In this document: in pieces, positions 1-5,419 of the stretch
How positions within the stretch are numbered: position 1 is the first letter of the stretch
Layout: each line of letters starts with the position of its first letter
Program-made: the position numbers and the translations under genes
Notes under the pieces: generated by a model
Told to the model about the DNA's origin: nothing
Database searches by the model: none
Seen by the model: the letters and a program-made list of their open reading frames with translations, nothing else
Origin: an uncultured Collinsella sp.
Lineage (GTDB): Bacteria; Actinomycetota; Coriobacteriia; Coriobacteriales; Coriobacteriaceae
Direction: 5' to 3'
NCBI GenBank assembly: GCA_958349325.1
Contig: CATWCP010000038.1
Location: 1-9,342 of the forward strand
Length of the DNA stretch: 9,342 bases

Positions 1-27
1 GCCAAAACGCAATCGCAGGAGGTCAAT

Positions 28-906
28 ATGACTGCAGAAGATAAGGCAAAGAACGCCGGCAAGGTCGCGCTCGTCCTGGAGGGCGGTAGTTTTCGCGGGC
101 AGTTTACCGCGGGCGTGCTCGACGTTCTCATGGAGGCCGGCGTCGAGATTCCGGCGGTATATGGTGTATCGGCCGGCGCCCTCAACGGCGTGAACTACAA
201 GTCGCACCAGATCGGCCGTGCCAACCGCATCAACCTGGCTTTCTGCAACGACAGCCGCTTCATGGGCGCCGCATCGTTTGCGTCCACGGGCTCTATTGTG
301 GGTTACGACTTTATCTTCAACGATGTCCAGGACCGGCTGGATCCCTTTGACAACGAGACGTTCGACGCGAACCCCATCGAGATGTACGCCGTCGCGACGG
401 ACATGCTCTTTGGAACCGCCACGTACCTCCCGGTCAAAAGCGCCGTGCTCGACCTCGACGCCGTGCGCGCCTCGACCTCGCTGCCGCTGGTGACGCCGCC
501 GGTCGAGATTGACGGGCACAAATACGTCGACGGTGGCGTAGCCGATTCGATCCCCATCGAGCACGTGCTGGAGGAGGCGGGCTTCGACCGTGCGGTCGTC
601 ATCGTCACGCAGGACCGCTCGTACGAGAAAAAGCCCTACGAGTTTATGCCTGCCGCGCGCGCCCGCTATGCCGACTACCCCTATCTGCTCGAGGGAATCG
701 AGACGCGCCACGACCGTTACAACATCCAGCGCATGCACCTGTGGAAGTATGAGCGCGAGGGCCGTGCGTTGGTCGTCGCTCCGCAAAAGCCGGTCGAGGT
801 CGGCCATGTCGAGCACGATTCGGCAAAGCTTCTGGACCTGTATATCCAGGGCCGTCAGGAGGCAAAGCGCCTGCTCGCGGAAATCCAAGAGTTCGTTGAG
901 CGCTAG
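28..906 (+). CDS. Patatin-like phospholipase family protein
   Basis: A 292-residue alpha/beta hydrolase of the patatin family, expected to cleave acyl esters of phospholipids or similar lipids with a Ser-Asp dyad. The glycine-rich oxyanion-hole loop is at residues 18-24 (EGGSFRG). The nucleophile elbow GVSAG (46-50) carries Ser48, and the DGG motif (168-170) carries the partner Asp168. All three are intact and in the usual order. It most resembles the YjjU-like group of bacterial patatins, with a C-terminal helical extension after the catalytic core. There is no signal peptide or membrane segment, so it is probably cytosolic or peripheral. The ATG start is set by AGGAGG at 17-22. No terminator is obvious after the stop, and the next gene has its own promoter, so it is not part of the ribosomal operon. 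The natural substrate cannot be read from sequence. Confidence 0.9.
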   Translation: MTAEDKAKNAGKVALVLEGGSFRGQFTAGVLDVLMEAGVEIPAVYGVSAGALNGVNYKSHQIGRANRINLAFCNDSRFMGAASFASTGSIVGYDFIFNDVQDRLDPFDNETFDANPIEMYAVATDMLFGTATYLPVKSAVLDLDAVRASTSLPLVTPPVEIDGHKYVDGGVADSIPIEHVLEEAGFDRAVVIVTQDRSYEKKPYEFMPAARARYADYPYLLEGIETRHDRYNIQRMHLWKYEREGRALVVAPQKPVEVGHVEHDSAKLLDLYIQGRQEAKRLLAEIQEFVER

Positions 907-1005
907 CGACGGCGAACCCTCAAAAAATGACAACAGCTAAAGAGCTGGAAAATCACGGCTCGTGGATGACATGTGCAGAAACTCTGGTCGGAGCCAAAAT
1001 ACCTG

Positions 1006-1033
1006 TTGACTCGGGCGACGAGCGGGGTAATAT
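1006..1033 (+). promoter_or_regulatory. Sigma70-type promoter of rplM-rpsI
   Basis: A -35 box TTGACT (1006-1011) and a -10 box TAATAT (1028-1033) are separated by 16 bases. Both match the housekeeping consensus at five of six positions. Transcription would start near 1040, giving a leader of about 60 bases before the GTG of rplM. It is the best promoter in the window, as expected for ribosomal protein genes. Confidence 0.8.
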
Positions 1034-1035
1034 GG

Positions 1036-1099
1036 ACGGGTTACTTGCAGAGCCCCGTGAATCTCTGTAACAACACGTACTGTACATGGAGGAGTCTAA
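1036..1099 (+). promoter_or_regulatory. Structured leader of rplM, possible L13 autoregulatory site
   Basis: The short 5' leader can form two mutually exclusive helices. One is ACGGG (1036-1040) with CCCGT (1054-1058). The other is CAGAG (1048-1052) with CTCTG (1063-1067), extended by TTA (1041-1043) with TAA (1068-1070). It ends in a strong ribosome binding site, GGAGGAG (1088-1094). L13 leaders that bind the ribosomal protein are known in Firmicutes. Whether this leader does the same is inference, and the helices are short enough to be chance. The predicted transcription start falls inside the first arm, which weakens that helix. Confidence 0.3.
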
Positions 1100-1543
1100 G
1101 TGATTTCGAAATCGACTCACTACGCCAAGCAGGGCGAGGTCCAGCGCAACTGGGTTCTCGTCGACGCCGATGGTGCTGTCCTGGGCCGTCTTGCCACCCA
1201 GATCGCAATGATCCTGCGCGGTAAGAACAAGCCCCAGTTCACGCCCAACAGCGACTGCGGCGACTTCGTTGTCGTCATCAACGCCGATAAGGTCCAGCTT
1301 ACCGGTAACAAGGCCGACACGAAGACCTATTATCGCCACAGCGGCTACAACGGCGGCCTCAAGGCTGAGAGCTTCCGCCAGGCTATGGAGAAGCACCCGG
1401 AGAAGGTCATCGAGCGAGCCGTTCGCGGTATGCTGCCCAAGACCACCCTCGGCCGTGCCCAGATGACCAAGCTTAAGGTCTACGCTGGTGCCGAGCATCC
1501 GCATGCTGCCCAGAACCCCACGAAGATTGAGCTGGAGGCTTAA
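1100..1543 (+). CDS. rplM: 50S ribosomal protein L13
   Basis: A 147-residue protein, the usual length for actinobacterial L13 and slightly longer than the 142 residues of E. coli. L13 binds 23S rRNA early in assembly of the large subunit. Diagnostic stretches are RNWVLVDADG near 16-25, the RHSGYNGGLK block (79-88), RGMLPK (109-114) and the C-terminal signature KVYAGAEHPHAAQNP (126-140). The start is GTG at 1100, supported by GGAGGAG at 1088-1094. No nearer in-frame alternative fits the conserved N-terminus. It is followed after two bases by rpsI, the universal L13-S9 pair, and is driven by the promoter at 1006-1033. Confidence 0.97.
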   Translation: MISKSTHYAKQGEVQRNWVLVDADGAVLGRLATQIAMILRGKNKPQFTPNSDCGDFVVVINADKVQLTGNKADTKTYYRHSGYNGGLKAESFRQAMEKHPEKVIERAVRGMLPKTTLGRAQMTKLKVYAGAEHPHAAQNPTKIELEA

Positions 1544-1545
1544 AG

Positions 1546-1941
<396 letters not shown>

Positions 1942-1971
1942 GGTTTTATCTCCTTTCGAGATACAATGTAC

Positions 1972-2015
1972 AAGCGGGGCCTGCCGATTCCTCGGCGGGT
2001 CCCGCTTTTCTTTTT
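1972..2015 (+). terminator. Intrinsic terminator of rplM-rpsI
   Basis: A 16-bp stem (1972-1987 with 1992-2007, two G-U pairs) closes a TTCC loop (1988-1991). It is followed by TTTTCTTTTT (2006-2015). A smaller 6-bp hairpin, TATCTC (1947-1952) with GAGATA (1958-1963), sits just before it. The stem is among the strongest in the window and should isolate the ribosomal operon from glmM. Confidence 0.93.
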
Positions 2016-2064
2016 CGACTAGGGCGGGCGGTTGCATATCGCCTGCTAGGGAAGGAGCGATCCT

Positions 2065-3402
2065 ATGCCCCAGAACATCTTCGGTACCGACGGCGTTCGT
2101 GGCGTCGCCAACGCCGATCTTTCGTGCGACCTCGCGTTTCGCCTGGGCCGCGCGGCGACCAAGTTTCTTGGTCCGGACATCTGCATCGGCCGTGACACGC
2201 GCCTTTCGGGCACTATGCTCGAGAGCGCTCTGACCGCCGGCATTATGGCCGAGGGCGGCCGCCCGCACTGCTGCGGCGTCATTCCTACGCCGGCCGTGGC
2301 GCTGCTCACCGTCCAAAACGAGCTCGATGGCGGCATCGTCATCTCCGCTTCGCATAATCCGCCGGAGTTCAACGGCATCAAGTTCTTTAGCCGCAAGGGC
2401 ATGAAGCTTCCCGATGCTGTCGAGGAAGAGATCAGCGCCTGGGTCATGTCCGAGGAAGCCATGGCTGCCGACACGCTGCCGACCGGTGCCGGCGTGGGCC
2501 ACATCATCAAGATGAAGGACGCTCGCAAGGCATACGTCGACCACGCCATCGATACGCTTGATGGCCTGAGGCTCGACGGCCTGGTCGTTGCCGTCGACTG
2601 CGGCCACGGTGCTTCTTGCCAGACCACGCCCGCCGCGCTGCAGCGCCTGGGTGCTACGGTCCATGCCATCAACACCGATTATTGCGGCACCGACATCAAC
2701 GTCGAGTGCGGCTCTACGCACCTCGAGCCCCTGCGCGAGCTCGTGCTGCGCACCCATGCTGACATCGGTCTGGCCCACGACGGCGACGCCGACCGCGTGC
2801 TGTTCGTGGACAGCGAGGGCAATGAGATCGATGGTGACTACATCCTGGCTATCTGCGGTTCTGACCTCGCCGCTCGCGGCAAGCTCGCCAACTCCGAGAT
2901 CGTCTCGACCGTCATGTGCAACCTGGGCTTCTCCATCGCTATGAAGGAGCAGGGCTTCGAGATGGTTCAGACCGCCGTGGGCGACCGTTATGTTCTTGAG
3001 CGTATGCTCGCGGACGGCGCCGTCATCGGCGGCGAACAGTCCGGCCACATCATCTTCCTGGAGCACAACACCACCGGTGACGGCTTGGTGACGGCTCTGC
3101 AGCTGCTGGCCGTGCTCAAGCGCACCGGTCGTACCCTCACCGATCTTTCCGGCATCATGAAGAAGTACCCGCAGGTGCTCGTCAACGTGCATTCCGACAA
3201 CAAGGCTGGTCTGGACGATTGCCAGCCCATCTGGGATGCCGTCGCTGCTGCCGAGAAGGAGCTTGACGGCCGTGGCCGCATTCTGGTGCGCCCGAGCGGT
3301 ACCGAGCCGCTGGTCCGCGTGATGGCCGAGGCCGAGACGCATGAGTTGACCCAGCGCGTTGTCGACGACATCGTCGAGGTTGTCAAGCGCGAACTTCCCT
3401 AA
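2065..3402 (+). CDS. glmM: Phosphoglucosamine mutase
   Basis: A 445-residue cytosolic enzyme that interconverts glucosamine-6-phosphate and glucosamine-1-phosphate on the way to UDP-GlcNAc for peptidoglycan. All four active-site elements of the alpha-D-phosphohexomutase family are present. They are the phosphoserine loop SASHNPP with Ser96, the metal-binding DGDADR (239-244), the sugar-specificity loop GGEQSGH (322-328) and the phosphate-binding RPSGTEP (409-415). The N-terminal FGTDGVRG is the usual GlmM start. ATG 2065 follows AAGGAG (2052-2057) at good spacing. The order rplM-rpsI-glmM is conserved in Actinobacteria. I see no convincing separate promoter in the 49 bases after the ribosomal terminator, so expression may depend on read-through or on a weak promoter there. 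glmS is not in the window. Confidence 0.96.
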   Translation: MPQNIFGTDGVRGVANADLSCDLAFRLGRAATKFLGPDICIGRDTRLSGTMLESALTAGIMAEGGRPHCCGVIPTPAVALLTVQNELDGGIVISASHNPPEFNGIKFFSRKGMKLPDAVEEEISAWVMSEEAMAADTLPTGAGVGHIIKMKDARKAYVDHAIDTLDGLRLDGLVVAVDCGHGASCQTTPAALQRLGATVHAINTDYCGTDINVECGSTHLEPLRELVLRTHADIGLAHDGDADRVLFVDSEGNEIDGDYILAICGSDLAARGKLANSEIVSTVMCNLGFSIAMKEQGFEMVQTAVGDRYVLERMLADGAVIGGEQSGHIIFLEHNTTGDGLVTALQLLAVLKRTGRTLTDLSGIMKKYPQVLVNVHSDNKAGLDDCQPIWDAVAAAEKELDGRGRILVRPSGTEPLVRVMAEAETHELTQRVVDDIVEVVKRELP

Positions 3403-3432
3403 TGGTCAAAAACCGTTGCCAAGTGGTAAACT
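3403..3432 (+). promoter_or_regulatory. Possible extended -10 promoter of the EIIA gene
   Basis: TGGTAAACT (3424-3432) fits an extended -10 element (TGn plus TAAACT, four of six matches). TGGTCA (3403-3408), 18 bases upstream, is a passable -35 box. It lies directly after the glmM stop, leaving a leader of about 35 bases. The short dyad CCA-AG-TGG (3419-3426) overlaps it and could be part of an operator. Matches are moderate, so this is tentative. Confidence 0.35.
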
Positions 3433-3473
3433 GTTAAGGTTATTTTGATTGATCGGTATGTCCGAGGGGGAGC

Positions 3474-3971
3474 ATGTTCACTAAAGTCCTAAGGTCTTTT
3501 GGTATGCGTGGTCGAGTCCTTACGCTGGATGCTCCCATCTCGGGCGACGTCATTCCGCTTTCCGAGGTAAACGACCAGACGTTTGCCACCGGCCTTTTGG
3601 GCCAGGGCGTGGCGATTCAGCCCACCGGAACGCGCGTGATCGCGCCGGCTGATGCCAAGGTCGAGGCTATTTTTCCCACGGGACACGCCGTTGCGCTTAA
3701 CACGGTCGATGGCTTGGACGTGCTCATCCACGTTGGTTTGGACACTGTTCAGCTCGAGGGCAAGCACTTTACCGTACATGCGCAAGTGGGTGACATCGTC
3801 CATAAGGGCGATGTACTCATTGAGTTCGATCGCGAGGCAATTGCTGCCGAGGGCTACGATGTGACGGTTCCCATCTTGGTATGCAACTCCGTTGAGTTCT
3901 CGAGTATCAAGGGCTCCGTTGGTGTGCATGTCGAAGAGATGGACCAGCTCATCGTTGCTCGCGAGCGCTAG
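3474..3971 (+). CDS. Stand-alone glucose-type PTS EIIA component
   Basis: A 165-residue cytosolic phosphocarrier of the EIIA-Glc family. It takes phosphate from HPr and passes it to an EIIB domain of a sugar permease. The beta-sandwich motifs are complete: PISGDVIPLSEV (21-32), the GHAVAL segment with His71, and LIHVGLDTVQLEG, whose His86 is the phosphorylated residue (equivalent to His75 and His90 in E. coli). No EIIB or EIIC domain is attached, and none lies nearby. ATG 3474 follows a G-rich ribosome binding site (3465-3472). Its position between glmM and nagB suggests, but does not prove, service to a GlcNAc or glucosamine permease encoded elsewhere. It resembles crr. I leave the symbol blank because orphan EIIA proteins in Gram-positives often differ in partner. 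Confidence 0.9.
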   Translation: MFTKVLRSFGMRGRVLTLDAPISGDVIPLSEVNDQTFATGLLGQGVAIQPTGTRVIAPADAKVEAIFPTGHAVALNTVDGLDVLIHVGLDTVQLEGKHFTVHAQVGDIVHKGDVLIEFDREAIAAEGYDVTVPILVCNSVEFSSIKGSVGVHVEEMDQLIVARER

Positions 3972-3993
3972 CAAGTGCACGTGGCCATTAGCC

Positions 3994-3999
3994 TACAAT
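3994..3999 (+). promoter_or_regulatory. Candidate -10 box for the nagB leader
   Basis: TACAAT matches the -10 consensus at five of six positions and would start transcription near 4005-4007. No good -35 box lies at the right distance. The sequence there is GCAAGT-like and overlaps two small palindromes, GTGCAC (3975-3980) and CACGTG (3978-3983), which could be an activator site. The predicted start coincides with the first base of the first helix of the leader, which supports the call. Confidence 0.45.
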
Positions 4000-4005
4000 T
4001 CAAAC

Positions 4006-4242
4006 ACGTTTACGGAGGGCGCCCTTGAAAGAGGACGCCCTCCGTGGCAAGATGGGAAACGTCCGAGGCTAAACAGCTTTGGGTCACCGTGGACGGGCAG
4101 GGGCCTCGACGCGGCTAGACACGAGACACATACATTACGCGACCTCGCCCTGGTGGCCGCACACGTTGGTTGCGGCCGACGCGGGCCGCGGGCAAGTGCT
4201 TGTAAGGGAGCCTTGCCTCTCTTGTACGAGAAAGGACGCGTA
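4006..4242 (+). promoter_or_regulatory. Long structured 5' leader of nagB, candidate cis-regulatory RNA
   Basis: This 237-base non-coding stretch folds well on paper. Helix A is ACGTTT (4006-4011) with AAACGT (4057-4062). Stacked on it is a 10-bp hairpin (4012-4021 with 4036-4045) capped by CCTT-GAAA-GAGG (4023-4034). Helix B is CGAGGC (4064-4069) with GCCTCG (4103-4108). Helix C is GGCCGCA (4155-4161) with TGCGGCC (4171-4177). Near the ribosome binding site two alternatives compete: GGCAAG (4191-4196) with CTTGCC (4212-4217), or AAGGGAG (4204-4210) with CTCTCTT (4217-4223). Most strikingly, CATTACGCG (4133-4141) is a perfect complement of CGCGTAATG (4237-4245), which contains the nagB ATG. 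That pairing would block initiation. I recognise no known riboswitch consensus in it. The ligand, if any, is unknown. Glucosamine-6-phosphate is only a guess from the gene controlled. Confidence 0.5.
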
Positions 4243-4971
4243 ATGAAGATCATTAAAGCTAAAGACTACGAGGATATGAGCCGCAAGGCCGCTAATATCA
4301 TCTCGGCCCAGGTTATCCTCAAGCCCGACTGTGTGCTGGGCCTTGCCACCGGCTCCACCCCGATCGGTGCCTACAAGCAGCTCGCTGCTTGGTACAAGAA
4401 GGGCGACGTCGACTTTGCCGAGGTCAGCACCTACAACCTGGACGAGTATCGCGGCCTTTCGCACGACGATCCCCAGAGCTATCACTACTTCATGCGTGAG
4501 AACTTCTTCGATCACATCAACATCGACCTTAACAACACGCATGTGCCCGATGGCTCCAACCCCGACGCCGCCGCTGCCTGCTCTGAGTACGACAAGATCG
4601 TCGCCGAGGCCGGTTACCCGGATCTGCAGCTGCTCGGTATTGGCAACAACGGCCACATCGGCTTCAACGAGCCCGATGACCACTTCTCCAAGGGCACGCA
4701 CTGCGTCGACCTCACCGAGAGCACCATTCAGGCCAACAGCCGCCTGTTCGACAGCATCGACGATGTTCCCCGTCAGGCCTACACCATGGGTACCCAGACC
4801 ATCATGTATGCCCGCATGATCCTGGTCGTCGCCAACGGCGAGGCCAAGGCTCAGGCCGTGCATGACATGTGCTATGGTCCGGTTACGCCCGAGTGCCCGG
4901 CTTCGATCCTGCAGCTGCACACCAACTGCGTTGTCGTTGCCGATGAGGCCGCCCTTTCGCTCTGCGAGTAG
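4243..4971 (+). CDS. nagB: Glucosamine-6-phosphate deaminase
   Basis: A 242-residue cytosolic enzyme converting glucosamine-6-phosphate to fructose-6-phosphate and ammonia, the step that feeds amino sugars into glycolysis. Motifs are LATGSTP (34-40, phosphate binding), YNLDEY (64-69) with catalytic Asp67, and LGIGNNGHIGFNEP (131-144) with His138 and Glu143. The position of E. coli Asp141 is Asn136 here, as in several Firmicutes enzymes. The length matches the short Gram-positive type that lacks the C-terminal allosteric part of the 266-residue E. coli enzyme. The frame stays open far upstream, into the EIIA gene, but the family start is ATG 4243, preceded by AAAGGA (4231-4236). The upstream extension is non-coding leader. 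Translation is probably controlled by that leader, whose 4133-4141 segment can pair with the start codon. Confidence 0.95.
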   Translation: MKIIKAKDYEDMSRKAANIISAQVILKPDCVLGLATGSTPIGAYKQLAAWYKKGDVDFAEVSTYNLDEYRGLSHDDPQSYHYFMRENFFDHINIDLNNTHVPDGSNPDAAAACSEYDKIVAEAGYPDLQLLGIGNNGHIGFNEPDDHFSKGTHCVDLTESTIQANSRLFDSIDDVPRQAYTMGTQTIMYARMILVVANGEAKAQAVHDMCYGPVTPECPASILQLHTNCVVVADEAALSLCE

Positions 4972-5003
4972 CGCGAATCCTGCAGCTCGACATAGCCTTG
5001 CCT

Positions 5004-5031
5004 AAGGCCTCCGCTTTGCGGGGGCCTTTTT
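5004..5031 (+). terminator. Intrinsic terminator of nagB
   Basis: An 11-bp stem (5004-5014 with 5018-5028, one G-U pair) with a TTT loop is followed by a T run through 5031. It lies 32 bases after the nagB stop and ends the amino-sugar group. Confidence 0.88.
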
Positions 5032-5055
5032 GCTATCCCTTTTTACCCACTTGAC

Positions 5056-5069
5056 CAAAATCTTGCCGC
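5056..5069 (+). repeat. Upstream copy of a 14-base direct repeat
   Basis: CAAAATCTTGCCGC recurs at 5302-5315 with one change (T to A), 246 bases downstream. Its 3' part is also a tight palindrome, CTTGC-C-GCAAG (5062-5072). It may be a protein binding site. Confidence 0.4.
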
Positions 5070-5301
5070 AAGCTTGACGAATGCCGGATGCTTAACAGCT
5101 TGATTCATTCCATACCAGATTCTATGCAAAAATGCCACTAGAAGGTCGTAGACGGTAGCGGGTGCTAGGCGAGTTGAATGACATGGCTGAACCTTGTTCA
5201 TCTGCGTTACACTGCCGCTTAGATGGGACAAGCTGACAAGCTCATTTACCTGCTTAAAGACCGATTAGTCGGGGGATTAATAACAATCGGCCCTCGCTGT
5301 A

Positions 5302-5315
5302 CAAAAACTTGCCGC
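5302..5315 (+). repeat. Downstream copy of the 14-base direct repeat
   Basis: CAAAAACTTGCCGC matches the copy at 5056-5069 at 13 of 14 bases. A shorter relative, TCTTGCGGC, is at 5377-5385, and GCCGCTT occurs at both 5214-5220 and 5311-5317. The clustering ahead of a SARP-like regulator suggests operator sites. This is inference. Confidence 0.4.
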
Positions 5316-5370
5316 TTGCGTACCAAAAGACAACCTAAAACACAAGGTCGCTCTATTCATAGCGCGGCTT

Positions 5371-5399
5371 GTATGGTCTTGCGGCTACAGTGTCCATAC
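5371..5399 (+). repeat. Inverted repeat just upstream of the regulator start
   Basis: GTATGG (5371-5376) and CCATAC (5394-5399) are perfect 6-base inverted arms around 17 bases that contain TCTTGCGGC and the -10-like TACAGT (5386-5391). It ends ten bases before the ribosome binding site GAGGAG (5409-5414). It could be an operator or a leader hairpin. Confidence 0.4.
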
Positions 5400-5419
5400 G
5401 GTCGAGTTGAGGAGCGGGC

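Larger units (their letters stand above)
5032..5419. other. Intergenic region upstream of the large regulator, no credible gene
   Basis: These 388 bases are visibly less GC-rich than the flanking genes. Small open frames exist on both strands, but none combines a good start, a ribosome binding site and recognisable protein. What it does hold is a set of related short motifs and inverted repeats, listed separately. A further dyad, CCGATT (5261-5266) with AATCGG (5285-5290), lies in the middle. Possible -10-like hexamers (TACACT 5208-5213, TACAGT 5386-5391) lack good -35 partners. The region is probably the control region of the downstream regulator. Confidence 0.6.

Noticed and set aside
934..947. 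Small hairpin CAGCT-AAAG-AGCTG after the patatin gene as a terminator
   Set aside because: Only 5 bp and followed by GAAAATC, with no T run.
4012..4045. Strong hairpin after the EIIA gene as an intrinsic terminator
   Set aside because: It is followed by GGCAAGATGGG rather than a T run, and a GNRA-capped inner stem plus an enclosing helix fit a structured RNA better.
3892..4242. N-terminal extension of nagB by 117 codons
   Set aside because: The extension overlaps the EIIA gene, has no family similarity, is Arg/Pro-rich like non-coding GC-rich DNA, and the internal ATG at 4243 has a ribosome binding site and the family N-terminus.
4006..4242. glmS ribozyme or another known riboswitch before nagB
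   Set aside because: None of the conserved cores I know appears. The GAAA hairpin and CTAAAC segment superficially recall c-di-GMP-I RNAs, but the required flanking core is missing.
3993..4253. 86-residue minus-strand open frame across the nagB leader
   Set aside because: Arg/Pro-rich product without a recognisable domain. The base pairing of the region explains its conservation-like look better.
5100..5128. TTGATT and TATGCA at 17-base spacing as a promoter
   Set aside because: The -10 box matches only three of six positions, and the position is about 290 bases from the regulator start.
5043..5231. 62-residue minus-strand open frame
   Set aside because: It starts at TTG without a ribosome binding site and matches no family I recognise. 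A degraded gene remnant cannot be excluded.
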